DNA of 16,876 nt, taken from contig MVRB01000218.1 in NCBI GenBank assembly GCA_002067635.1, positions 1 to 16,876 of the forward strand. Reading direction: 5' to 3'. Below the pieces are notes generated by a model. It searched no databases, had not been told where the DNA came from, and saw only the letters and a list, made by a program, of their open reading frames with translations. Origin of the DNA: Methanomassiliicoccales archaeon PtaU1.Bin030 (GTDB taxonomy: Archaea; Thermoplasmatota; Thermoplasmata; Methanomassiliicoccales; Methanomassiliicoccaceae). This document shows, piece after piece, positions 1-8,090 of this stretch (its first letter is position 1; each line of letters starts with the position of its first letter). The position numbers and the translations under genes are program-made.

Positions 1-2
1 TC

Positions 3-284
3 GAGGGAACGGGCCTGGGCATATGCCTGGACATCGGGCACGCGCACACCATGGGCCTGGTGAAGGAGTTCCTCAGGCTCAAGAAGAGGATCATCAACCT
101 GCACGTCCACGACAACCGGGGAGAGTTCGACGAGCACCTCCCCATCGGGGACGGTACCGTTGACTTCCCCCAGGTCATCAAGGGCTTGAAGGGCTACAGG
201 GGACGCTATGTGATCGAATCCCGCAACCTGCCAGATGCGGTGATAGGCAGGGACCGCCTGACCACGCTCCTGAACGGCCACTAG
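3..284 (+). CDS. TIM-barrel sugar phosphate isomerase/epimerase-like protein, 3' part
   Basis: Partial gene: the reading frame is open from the window edge and only the last 93 residues are present (the family is usually about 260-280 residues). The visible part fits the C-terminal half of the xylose isomerase-like/AP endonuclease family 2 TIM barrel. It has LDIGHAH, then a strand with HVHDN and the GDGTVDF turn, then a final strand YVIESR. In this family the histidines, the aspartate of HDN and the last glutamate bind divalent metal at the barrel mouth. The substrate cannot be told from this fragment; sugar isomerase, epimerase or an endonuclease IV-like activity are all possible. The gene is convergent with the next one, and the two stop codons overlap within the palindrome CTAG at 281-284. 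The family call is fairly secure; the exact function is open. Confidence 0.75.
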   Translation, partial: EGTGLGICLDIGHAHTMGLVKEFLRLKKRIINLHVHDNRGEFDEHLPIGDGTVDFPQVIKGLKGYRGRYVIESRNLPDAVIGRDRLTTLLNGH

Positions 285-1615
285 CCTTTGTTACCGCATC
301 TAAGACAGGCCAGCTCCCCATCGACATATGTTGCCTCCCTGTGGCCGCACTTCCTGCAAACGTACCCGAAGGCGGTGGGGTCCCGAGGGACCTGAGGAGG
401 GGCGGGCACAGGGGCGGGAGGATGAGCATAACCATAACCCTGGGGGCAGTAGGGAGGGTAGTTCTGAGGCACGGGCGCTGTGGGCCGGGCCCTCTCCCAG
501 GGAATATCCGGCCATATCCTTCTGCCCATCAGCCATCCCAGTCCCTTGGAGGTATAAAGAAGCGCATACAGCAGGCCCACCCCCACCCAAACCAGGATGG
601 CCAGGCCCAGGAGCATGGTGACCGCGTAATTGTCCGGGAACACGCTCAGGGGGACGCTCATGAAGTCGATACCGAAGTGCATGAGGATGGAGGCGTACAC
701 ACCCAGCCTGAGGAAGAGGTAGGCGAAGGCCAATCCCGCCACGGCTGCCGGGAGTACCTTGTACAGGTCCCATGAGAAGACATGGGCCGCCCCGAACATC
801 AGGCCGGAGAACACCATGAGGAGAGCCTCCTTCTTCCCGATGGCAAAGCCCCCTCCGAGGAGGTAGTTGCTCACCCTCCTCATCTGGAGGTCCGGGTTCC
901 TGGTCCTGCGCACCAGGTCGATGAGCAAAAGCGGGACCCCGATCAGGAGCACTCGCGACGCCACCTCCTCCCACACCGAGGCATGGGCGAAGCCGAAAAG
1001 GGTCTGCCACAGCTCCCTTGTGGAGAATGAGGGAGTGGATGGATTGATGCCTGCGACCCCTACGATGAGGTAGTAGATGACATTGAATGCGATTATGGCC
1101 ATGAGCACGGTTCCTATGATGTATAGCGGGCTGTGCCCCTGCTTCGGGTACTCCACCTTCAGCTCGCTCACCAAAGGCCTAAGGCTCTTGGCCACAGCCC
1201 ACACCAGAGAGGCGCCTATGGCCGCGACCAGCAGGATGTAGTAGATGAAGAACGGCCAACCGCCCAGCTCAGCGAAGTTGATGATATAGGGCGTGATGAT
1301 GAAGAGGTAGATGTGCTTGTCCATGTGGGGATAGACCTGCCCTATGCCCCACAGGGCTATGAGCACGTTCACCGCCATGAGGAACAGGAGCGCAATGGTG
1401 GCGTAGGTGCCTATGCCCATGCCCAGGTCGCGGATGGTGTTGTCCCTGACAGGCCGATACGGCGGGTACTGCGGGTACATGGGCGGAAGGGAATAGGGTG
1501 TTACCGGCTGACCGCACCTGTGGCAATAGTTAGCACCCGCCTCCAGCTGACCTCCGCAGCGAGAACAGCAAAATGGCTCGGCCGGACCTGCTGGCCCCGT
1601 CCCATCTGGACCCAT
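281..1615 (-). CDS. CPBP-family intramembrane metalloprotease with N- and C-terminal zinc ribbons
   Basis: A 444-residue membrane protein. The CPBP (Abi/Rce1-like) glutamic protease signature is complete: EEVASR at residues 216-221, FGAAH with His278, and HFGID with His313 and Asp317. All lie in hydrophobic segments. About eight membrane segments run from residue 65 to 355. Unusually, cysteine knuckles stand at both ends: C17-x2-C20 and C31-x2-C34 near the start, and C420-x2-C423 and C437-x2-C440 just before the stop. Proline/tyrosine-rich linkers join both to the membrane core. Zinc ribbons of this kind are common on archaeal membrane proteins and may bind partners. CPBP proteins process prenylated or peptide substrates inside the membrane; the substrate here is unknown. 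ATG start at 1613-1615; no clear Shine-Dalgarno is seen, so the message may be leaderless. Convergent with the upstream partial gene. Confidence 0.85.
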   Translation of the reverse strand: MGPDGTGPAGPAEPFCCSRCGGQLEAGANYCHRCGQPVTPYSLPPMYPQYPPYRPVRDNTIRDLGMGIGTYATIALLFLMAVNVLIALWGIGQVYPHMDKHIYLFIITPYIINFAELGGWPFFIYYILLVAAIGASLVWAVAKSLRPLVSELKVEYPKQGHSPLYIIGTVLMAIIAFNVIYYLIVGVAGINPSTPSFSTRELWQTLFGFAHASVWEEVASRVLLIGVPLLLIDLVRRTRNPDLQMRRVSNYLLGGGFAIGKKEALLMVFSGLMFGAAHVFSWDLYKVLPAAVAGLAFAYLFLRLGVYASILMHFGIDFMSVPLSVFPDNYAVTMLLGLAILVWVGVGLLYALLYTSKGLGWLMGRRIWPDIPWERARPTAPVPQNYPPYCPQGYGYAHPPAPVPAPPQVPRDPTAFGYVCRKCGHREATYVDGELACLRCGNKG

Positions 1616-1631
1616 GCCCGTTCAATGAGCG

Positions 1632-1646
1632 CCTTTCTATTTCTAC
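1632..1646 (-). promoter_or_regulatory. Weak TATA-like element for the CPBP protease gene
   Basis: On the minus strand an A/T-rich stretch (GTAGAAATAGAAA) is centred about 25 bp before the ATG at 1615. That spacing fits an archaeal TATA box giving a nearly leaderless transcript. The match to the consensus is poor, so this is tentative. Confidence 0.3.
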
Positions 1647-1711
1647 CTGTCGCGGTAATTCAGGATCTCGAAGATGGACCCCTCTCCGGAAAAGCCTGGG
1701 TGCAGGGAAAA

Positions 1712-1721
1712 CCTTTATTTT
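1712..1721 (+). promoter_or_regulatory. TATA box and ribosome binding site for the 83-residue protein gene
   Basis: CCTTTATTTT at 1712-1721 fits the archaeal TATA consensus and predicts a start of transcription near 1743. The ATG at 1760 is preceded by AGGTG (1750-1754) with a 5-base spacer. Together they fix the start of the small gene at 1760 rather than any upstream codon of the long open frame. Confidence 0.5.
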
Positions 1722-1759
1722 CAAGCTGGGGCCCTCTACTACCATATACAGGTGCGAAA

Positions 1760-2011
1760 ATGAGCGACGGGTCAAGTGAGCGCAATGTCCAGTTCGAGGT
1801 GGTCGATTCCCATCGGATACCTTTCGGCAAGAACAATTTCATAGAGATCGCACGGAAGAAGGCCGTCAGCGGCAGCGGTACCACGGAGTTCATATCCCTG
1901 AGCCGAGGATTCACCATGAAGGACGGCTCCGATCGATACAAGTCGTCCATAAGCATACCGGACGATGAGGAGATCAGGAAGTTCCTGTCCGAGAAGATCC
2001 TGGACATCTGA
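1760..2011 (+). CDS. Small 83-residue protein of unknown function, possibly PC4-like
   Basis: I do not recognise this protein with confidence. It has 83 residues, is mildly basic, and has no membrane segment or cysteine. The centre alternates in a way typical of beta strands (NNFIEIARKKAVSGSGTTEF, then ISLSRGF) and ends in a helix rich in charged residues (DDEEIRKFLSEKILDI). A curved sheet followed by one helix resembles PC4/Sub1-type single-strand nucleic-acid-binding coactivators, but this rests on pattern alone. The frame is open far upstream as antisense to the protease gene. The TATA box, the AGGTG motif and the change to native codon use place the start at 1760. The stop TGA abuts the stop of the convergent cyaB-like gene with no base between. 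Confidence 0.7.
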   Translation: MSDGSSERNVQFEVVDSHRIPFGKNNFIEIARKKAVSGSGTTEFISLSRGFTMKDGSDRYKSSISIPDDEEIRKFLSEKILDI

Positions 2012-2539
2012 TCAGGCACGCTTTTCCAGGAGAAGCTCCAGGTAGGACCGCCTCTCCGTCCTTTCCAGCCCCAGGGCCTTCATGGCCTCCTCGAGCATGG
2101 GCCTCCCGACGTCCAGGTGCAGGTCCTGGACCTCCAGCTCCACGAACCCCCCGAGCCCGGAGACCGTGTCCAAGGACACCTCCACCGGGCCCAAGTGGTA
2201 CGTTCGCCTCACCTTCTCCACCGTGGCCACAGGCGTGAAGCCCAGGCGCTGAAGTATGAGGTACATCGACCGGGGATCCGGCACGGGCGTGCTCAGCTCC
2301 TCCCTGGTCTTGGTGAGCTTATCCAACTTGGGGCCCTTATAGTAAAGGACCACCCTATCCCCCTCCCTGCGCAGCCGGAGCCCCTCGTCGGTGGAGGCGA
2401 AATCCCGGCAGGGATGCCCTAGGTACCGGTCTTCCTGTGATACCTCCTTATCGAACCTCGCCCCCTGAGAGATGAGACGTTCCTCGACGTGCCCTATATC
2501 CTCGACCGGGCACTTGACCTCTATCTCCAACATAGGCAT
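2012..2539 (-). CDS. cyaB: Class IV adenylate cyclase/thiamine triphosphatase-like CYTH protein (CyaB family)
   Basis: A 175-residue soluble protein, the normal length for archaeal CyaB. The defining ExExK motif of the CYTH triphosphate tunnel is present at the N-terminus (E5, E7, K9 in MLEIEVK). The further tunnel strands follow: ED at about 36-37, the RLRREGD strand, LYYKGPK, TREEL, the VEKVRRTY strand, the VSLDTVSGLGGFVELE strand and a terminal RRSYLELLL helix. Family members bind organic triphosphates with two metal ions and make cAMP, hydrolyse thiamine triphosphate or act as inorganic triphosphatases. Sequence cannot decide which; archaeal members are poorly characterised. The first of two adjacent ATGs (2537-2539) is chosen; the second at 2531-2533 is equally possible. 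Divergent from the giant surface-protein gene. Confidence 0.88.
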   Translation of the reverse strand: MPMLEIEVKCPVEDIGHVEERLISQGARFDKEVSQEDRYLGHPCRDFASTDEGLRLRREGDRVVLYYKGPKLDKLTKTREELSTPVPDPRSMYLILQRLGFTPVATVEKVRRTYHLGPVEVSLDTVSGLGGFVELEVQDLHLDVGRPMLEEAMKALGLERTERRSYLELLLEKRA

Positions 2540-2555
2540 CCCTAATGCCGACCCA

Positions 2556-2565
2556 GATATTAAGG
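2556..2565 (-). promoter_or_regulatory. TATA-like element for the cyaB gene
   Basis: CTTAATAT on the minus strand lies about 20-25 bp before the cyaB start with no Shine-Dalgarno between them, consistent with a leaderless transcript. A second A/T block at 2581-2600 could serve instead. Confidence 0.4.
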
Positions 2566-2620
2566 AAGTTGCATTTCTATTTCCTTATAATTATCATTCT
2601 GTAAATTCAATTTTATGAAG

Positions 2621-2636
2621 TATACATATTTATAGA
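2621..2636 (+). promoter_or_regulatory. TATA box for the giant surface-protein gene
   Basis: TATACATATTTATAG lies in the most A/T-rich part of the 148-bp divergent region. It predicts transcription from about 2650-2660. The purine-rich GGTGGTGA at 2676-2683 then serves the ATG at 2688 with a 4-base spacer. A TTG at 2649 lies at or before the predicted transcript start and is therefore unlikely to be used. Confidence 0.5.
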
Positions 2637-2687
2637 CTCGACAAGTGTTTGACACTCCGCACCCGGTTCGGGGCCGGTGGTGAAGTT

Positions 2688-5600
2688 ATGAGAGGTCTTA
2701 ACGATTTCGAGTTCATCGGCCGAGCAGCGGTTCGGCCCGGTTCTAAGAGCGATAGTGCTGAGAGTTCTAGGATCATTCACAAGCGCAAGGCATGGACCCG
2801 CAAGGGCGTATCCGACATCATCGGAAACCTCCTGATCCTCGCCATCACCGTGACCTTGTTCAGCAGCATCCTCATGTACGTTTCATCCATGCCCGGACCA
2901 TCGGAGAAGGTTTACTCCGACTTCACCTCCACCCTCGACATCAACAGCGATCACTACTATGTGAACATCACCCACAAGGGCGGTCAGGTCCTGGAGGACT
3001 ACAAGACGGCCATCTACCTCTTTATTGACAACACCCCGATGACCTTGAGGATCGGAGATGGCATTGCCAGCGCCACGTCCTGGGACACTGGCGTGACATG
3101 GTCCTACCTTAACAACACCGTTCTCACCTCTACCACCAGCGTCAGCGTCATGATCGTGGACACCGCTGCTAACACCGTGGTCTACACCGCGCCCCTGCAG
3201 GGAGGGACCCAGGCGGCCATGACCAAGCCCATCATCGGCAACAGGGGCATGACCCCCACGCCGGTGTACGACGGCAACTCCGTCCGCTTCTACGCTCAGA
3301 TCAGCGATCCCTATGGTAACCTCGACGAGAACAGCGTCTTCCTGAACGCCTCCTCCATAGGGCTTTCCTCATCCATCCAGCTCACCTACGACAGCGGCCT
3401 TAACCAGTTCATTTCCGGTTACTACACGGCGAACATTGCCTGGGACGGCTCCACCGTCCTGGTGTCTGCCACCGACAACTCTGGCCAGAAGGCCCAGGAA
3501 GGGTTCACGGTCAGGGTCTACTCCAACCCCTCCGGCGGATACGGTCCATACTCTGGCTACCTTGGCTACCTAACCAACGGTACCTACCCTCCAGATGCTA
3601 GCGGTGGCGAGGCCGGCGGGGAATCGGGCATCACCTTCTACTACATCAAGAGGACCTCTGACGGGACCATAACCAGGAACTTCAACCCCGGAGAGGGCGT
3701 TACCATCGAGCTGTGGAGCGACACCCTGGCTAACGTGGCCGGACAGAACACCGTCTTCCTCTACCATCCGCTGATGGGCCTCACTCCTATTACTCCACAG
3801 TCATCGATCAATGCCTTCAGCATCGGGAGCACCTTCTCCACGTTCAGACAGTTCGTCTACAATTTCAGCGCCCCCTCTGACGCATATAGGTATACTCTCC
3901 AGATAATTGTAAAGGATAACCAGGGGGTTTCCATCAACCTAGCCGACTACATAACCGTCGGCAGCGTGACCTATCCAGCACTGGAGACATATATGGCCCA
4001 GGGCAGCTCCCTGGTCAAGGCGACGAGGTTCAACCACACCGACGAGCTATACCTGATAATAAAGGTGAAGGACACCGACCGGTACACTGATACCGTCTAC
4101 ATCAGCGGCATCGAGATCGATGACTACACCGGCAGCTACGTTATAATGAAATCTCCAACAGCGGTTCCCGCTGCTGGCTCTCCCCTTTCTTACAGCGCAC
4201 CGCTTTACTCCATGTACAAGACCAATGGAGCATCGGTCGCTGGTATCGGTAACGGGACCAGCAATGTCGGCTACTATACCATAAAGATCGTGCTGAAGGA
4301 CGCTAACCAGGGCTGGTGGTTGCCCAATACTAACTTCTACACCCTGAAGATAACCGCCTTCACAGACTCCGGCAACAGCGGAACGACCACCGGAGAATCT
4401 TACAGCCAGCTCAGCTGCCAGTTCGAGGTCACGGCCCCCCTCACCACCACAGATGTGGCCGCCGCCATTGGGTCCGGCTCCTTCACCTGGAGCTCCTCCG
4501 GTGCCACATGGTCTGACAACGCCATCTCCTGGTTCGAGGGCGGGGACCAGTGGAACGAGAGGGTCATCGACAGCGATCCTAGCAGCGGACCCCTGGGCCT
4601 CACCCTAGCGGACCTGACAGGAGACGGCAGGAACGACCTCGTGGTCGGTGCCCAAGATACCAGCCTGGCGAACCTGTTCTGGTATGAGAACGAGAAGAAC
4701 GACGGCTCGGAGTGGTCCAGCGCTAGGACCATATCGTACCCCTTCGACGCCTACTCGGGTACGCAGACGGCATACTCCACTAACAAGGGTAACGTCAACG
4801 AGGATGCGTCCGTGTGGGCTACCGCCCTGTCGACCGACAGGTTCTACAATGGCTATTATTCGACGAACGAGATGTGCGCCGCCCTCACCGTGGCTGACTT
4901 TAATAACGACGGCCGCGCCGATGTAGTGGCCAGCTTCATCCACGTCGTGGTGTATACAAACGCCGCCAGTGTCGGCTCCGCCGACTATAGCAACAGCTGG
5001 GGCATGTACTTCAACCGCGGCGTTTACGTCTTCTGGAACGACGGCAGCTCCAGCTGGACCAGGACCGTGCTCTACAGCACCGATGCTTGGATCGCCGCGG
5101 ACGCCGCGAACAAGGACACCAACCCCGCAGCCGCCGACCTGGACGTTGCGGACTTCAACCTTGACGGTTACAATGACATCGTGGCCGTGTACGAGGACGG
5201 TACCACCAAGGTTTGGCTTAACCAGTGGGTGTCCCAGAGCTCCTACACCGGCGCCTTCAGCACCTCCAACTCCAGCAGGACGCTGCCCAGTGTGACAGGT
5301 AACTTACCCTGGTCCCACACCCAGGTACTGCCCAAGGTGGAGGCCGAGGACATGAACGGCGACGGCATACCTGACGTGGTGAGGACCAGCACCCTGTCCT
5401 CGGACAACTCCGTGTACATCATATACACGCAGCTGGCCAGCGCCTCGGTGCCCTACGACTCCCCCGATCAGATGGGGGCCCTGAATGTTAACTTCACCGC
5501 CACCGTGGTAGGCCCCTTATCGAACCTGGCGTCCACGAACGCGGTCTACCAGGCGCTGACGGAGGTGAACGTCCTGTACCCCACCTACTCCTCTACGGGC

Positions 5601-6899
5601 CTCAAGAACACGCTGTTCGATACCACGGGCTCCTCGCTCAGCAACAGCAAGTACGATGATGAGGTGTTCTATGATGTTCCCAAGGGTACGACCATGCAGC
5701 TTTACAGCTATTACCTGGATGCGTCCAACCTCACCACCCCGATAGCGGGTGCCAGGATCAACGTGCAGTTCCATGTGGACAGCGGATACAACACCTCGAA
5801 CTTCATTGAGTACTCCCTGGACGGCGGTGTGACGTGGTCCAACACCACCATCAGACCGCTGAGCAGCGATCTCACGGCCAGGACAGCCACCTTCGATATC
5901 ACCAGCGCGGGTGCGGACACCTACAGCAACATCACCACGAAGCTGCAGATACGCTTCGTGAACCCCGTCAGCACTACCCAGACCGTCCACTTCGATTACG
6001 TCTGGGTGGACGTCGACTTCGTGGCCACCCAGGCCGTCGGATGGATCTACAGGATACCCAACCAGCCTGCTGCCTACCAGACGCTCAGCGTCGTGGGGCA
6101 TGTCAGCGGCACGGAGGGTTTCCAGATATCCTACTCTCCGGACAACGAGACCTACTTCCCCGTCGGGCAGATAACTTCCCTGACCGATGTCACACTGAGC
6201 GCCAACCTTTCCTACACCCCCAACAGCTACTACTACATACGGGTCACCGACCTTGACCGGTCGGTCACGGACGTGGTGAAGAGCACGCTGTACCTGGACA
6301 AGGTCACCATCGCCCACAACTCCCCCACGGTCCAGTGGACCGTGGCGGCCTCCAAGGTCTGGACCTCGTCCACCTACTACATATCGGCGTTGGCGGTAGG
6401 GGACATGAAGAAGCAGCAGGGGGTCTACACCGCCAATGAGCCCAACGACATAGTGGTGACGACCGGCGGTGACATGACCTCCAACTCCAAGCTGTATATC
6501 ATCATGCAGTCGTCCTACGGTTCTTTCTCCGCGCAGGCACTGACCACCTCCAAGCTGGCCATTATGTGCCCCAGCTCCGGTAACTACGAGATACACGGTG
6601 TGGAGCTGGGCGACCTTGACGGGGACCAGGACCTCGACATAATCCTCGTGGTGGGTGCCAAGATAGGCAGGGAGCAGGGGACCGGACCCACTCTGTGGGA
6701 GTACGTCAACAACCAGATGTCCGCCGGTGCCTGGAGGTTCACCGAGAACCCCATCAGCTCCGTGGCCTCTAAGGGCGAATCGGTAATCAACGTGACCACG
6801 GGGAACATCGACCTCGCGATCTTCCTGCCGGTGTTCGGAACGGTGGCCATAGTGGTCTCCAGTCAGGCCTTGGGCAGGTGGAGAGCAAGGAGGAAGTAG
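2688..6899 (+). CDS. Giant surface protein: class III (type IV pilin-like) signal, VCBS/FG-GAP repeats, C-terminal anchor
   Basis: A 1403-residue predicted cell-surface protein. Residues 1-40 form a long charged leader ending WTRKG. The VSDIIG that follows, with a hydrophobic helix to about residue 67, matches the archaeal prepilin peptidase site (cut after Gly40) and the archaeal pilin/DUF1628 N-terminal helix. Residues 70-630 are Ser/Thr/Tyr-rich beta-sandwich-like stretches with many N-x-S/T sequons. VCBS/FG-GAP repeats with Ca-binding DxTGDG/DFNNDG/DFNLDG/DMNGDG/DLDGDQ loops sit near residues 640, 735, 820, 887 and 1308. A degenerate unit near 1238 lacks the loop. About 350 residues of different beta domains separate the fourth and fifth intact repeats. 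A hydrophobic segment (about 1375-1392) and a basic tail RWRARRK end the protein. Likely role: adhesion or cell-envelope structure; the ligand is unknown. The reductase gene follows after 18 bp. Confidence 0.85.
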   Translation: MRGLNDFEFIGRAAVRPGSKSDSAESSRIIHKRKAWTRKGVSDIIGNLLILAITVTLFSSILMYVSSMPGPSEKVYSDFTSTLDINSDHYYVNITHKGGQVLEDYKTAIYLFIDNTPMTLRIGDGIASATSWDTGVTWSYLNNTVLTSTTSVSVMIVDTAANTVVYTAPLQGGTQAAMTKPIIGNRGMTPTPVYDGNSVRFYAQISDPYGNLDENSVFLNASSIGLSSSIQLTYDSGLNQFISGYYTANIAWDGSTVLVSATDNSGQKAQEGFTVRVYSNPSGGYGPYSGYLGYLTNGTYPPDASGGEAGGESGITFYYIKRTSDGTITRNFNPGEGVTIELWSDTLANVAGQNTVFLYHPLMGLTPITPQSSINAFSIGSTFSTFRQFVYNFSAPSDAYRYTLQIIVKDNQGVSINLADYITVGSVTYPALETYMAQGSSLVKATRFNHTDELYLIIKVKDTDRYTDTVYISGIEIDDYTGSYVIMKSPTAVPAAGSPLSYSAPLYSMYKTNGASVAGIGNGTSNVGYYTIKIVLKDANQGWWLPNTNFYTLKITAFTDSGNSGTTTGESYSQLSCQFEVTAPLTTTDVAAAIGSGSFTWSSSGATWSDNAISWFEGGDQWNERVIDSDPSSGPLGLTLADLTGDGRNDLVVGAQDTSLANLFWYENEKNDGSEWSSARTISYPFDAYSGTQTAYSTNKGNVNEDASVWATALSTDRFYNGYYSTNEMCAALTVADFNNDGRADVVASFIHVVVYTNAASVGSADYSNSWGMYFNRGVYVFWNDGSSSWTRTVLYSTDAWIAADAANKDTNPAAADLDVADFNLDGYNDIVAVYEDGTTKVWLNQWVSQSSYTGAFSTSNSSRTLPSVTGNLPWSHTQVLPKVEAEDMNGDGIPDVVRTSTLSSDNSVYIIYTQLASASVPYDSPDQMGALNVNFTATVVGPLSNLASTNAVYQALTEVNVLYPTYSSTGLKNTLFDTTGSSLSNSKYDDEVFYDVPKGTTMQLYSYYLDASNLTTPIAGARINVQFHVDSGYNTSNFIEYSLDGGVTWSNTTIRPLSSDLTARTATFDITSAGADTYSNITTKLQIRFVNPVSTTQTVHFDYVWVDVDFVATQAVGWIYRIPNQPAAYQTLSVVGHVSGTEGFQISYSPDNETYFPVGQITSLTDVTLSANLSYTPNSYYYIRVTDLDRSVTDVVKSTLYLDKVTIAHNSPTVQWTVAASKVWTSSTYYISALAVGDMKKQQGVYTANEPNDIVVTTGGDMTSNSKLYIIMQSSYGSFSAQALTTSKLAIMCPSSGNYEIHGVELGDLDGDQDLDIILVVGAKIGREQGTGPTLWEYVNNQMSAGAWRFTENPISSVASKGESVINVTTGNIDLAIFLPVFGTVAIVVSSQALGRWRARRK

Positions 6900-6917
6900 G
6901 GTCCACGGGGAGGCAAA

Positions 6918-8090
6918 TTGCTGGACGTCGTGATCACTGGTGCGGGACCGGCCGGGGCCCGCTCCGCCTGCCTGTGCGCCAGGGCGGGACTGCGCACCCT
7001 GCTGGTGGAACGAGATATCCTGCCCCGCGACAAGTGCTGCGCCGGAGGCCTGCTCGAGCGAGCAGCTGCGCTCCTTGACGACCCCATCCCGGAAACTGTC
7101 ATCGAGAGGGAGATAAACACCGTCAGCATCGTCCACTCCACGTTCCGTGAGGAGTTCGAGCTTCCGCACCGGGCAGCGGTAACTGTCCGGCGGTCAGCTT
7201 TCGATGCCTATCTGGTGGACATGGCGGTGAAAGCGGGAGCGGAGCTGTGGGCACCATCCCGCATATCCCGGGTGCGCGAGAGCATCGACGGCGTGGAGCT
7301 GACGATCGACGGCCGCGCTATCAATACCAAGGCCCTAATTATCGCTGAGGGCGCCACCAGCCGCACCGCGTCCTCCGTGTTCGGCCCCTATCACGGCAGG
7401 GACCAGGGCATCGGCATGGCCATGACCTGCCAGCTGCAAAGGGATCCCGGGGGCCACATGGAGTTCCACTTTCTGGGCACTCCCATCGATCGCTTTCCCA
7501 TAACCTTCAAGTTCCCCCTCAACGGCTGGATGTTCGCCACCCGCGGAGGGGCCAACATCGGCGTGGCGGGCAAGGAGCTTTCCGCCGTCACCTACCGCAG
7601 GGGCATGGAGCACATGCGAACGGTCGTTGAGGAGCGCTACGGCTCCGTATCCGATGCCCACATCTCGGCCCACCCCATACCCATGAGGATGCGGCACCGG
7701 CTGCATACCCGCAGGTGTCTGCTCGTTGGTGATGCGGCCGGGCTTACTAGCCCCATGTCCGGGGAGGGCATGACCAACGCCCTGAAGAGCGCCTACCTGG
7801 CCTCGAGGGCGGTGGAGGACATGGTGGAGGGCACAGGCTCTCTGAAGAGCTACCAGAGCAACGTGAAGGCGGAGATATTGCCGATACTGCGGGCGTCACG
7901 TTTCATCTCGCCCACGGCCCAGTGGCTCATCGGGGTCGTGGACACACCCGTCCTGATGAGGAAGATGCACGGCGACCCCGAGCTGGTATCCACGAGCCTC
8001 AGGATCTCCCGGGGGGAGGAGAGGTGGGAATCGCTCCTGCGCCTCGTGGCGCGCCGCTTCCCATACCTGTTCTTCTCCTCGCTCACCTAG
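6918..8090 (+). CDS. Geranylgeranyl-reductase-family FAD-dependent oxidoreductase
   Basis: A 390-residue flavoprotein. The N-terminal dinucleotide fold shows GAGPAG (residues 8-13) and the acidic end of strand 2 (VERD). Next comes the DKCCAGGLL segment typical of the geranylgeranyl reductase group, and near residue 271 the second FAD motif GDAAGLTSPMSGEGM. Members saturate isoprenoid double bonds of archaeal lipids or related prenyl chains, at the membrane surface. This may be a paralogue rather than the main lipid reductase. The start is TTG at 6918, chosen because GGGGAGG (6907-6913) lies 4 bases before it and the glycine motif begins eight residues later. The 18-bp gap to the surface-protein gene suggests co-transcription. 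Its stop overlaps that of the convergent UbiA gene, which also handles isoprenoids, so the two may act on the same chain. Confidence 0.85.
   Translation: MLDVVITGAGPAGARSACLCARAGLRTLLVERDILPRDKCCAGGLLERAAALLDDPIPETVIEREINTVSIVHSTFREEFELPHRAAVTVRRSAFDAYLVDMAVKAGAELWAPSRISRVRESIDGVELTIDGRAINTKALIIAEGATSRTASSVFGPYHGRDQGIGMAMTCQLQRDPGGHMEFHFLGTPIDRFPITFKFPLNGWMFATRGGANIGVAGKELSAVTYRRGMEHMRTVVEERYGSVSDAHISAHPIPMRMRHRLHTRRCLLVGDAAGLTSPMSGEGMTNALKSAYLASRAVEDMVEGTGSLKSYQSNVKAEILPILRASRFISPTAQWLIGVVDTPVLMRKMHGDPELVSTSLRISRGEERWESLLRLVARRFPYLFFSSLT

Noticed and set aside
1133..1759. Upstream extension of the 83-residue gene
   Set aside because: The extension is antisense to the protease gene and precedes the TATA box and the AGGTG ribosome site.
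2649..2687. TTG start 13 codons before the chosen start of the surface protein
   Set aside because: It lies at or before the predicted transcript start, and the ATG at 2688 has a good ribosome site.
5517..7169. Minus-strand open frame of 550 codons across the surface-protein and reductase genes
   Set aside because: It runs antisense to two supported genes, has a low-complexity Gly/Val/His/Arg-rich product and spans the gap between them with no ribosome site.
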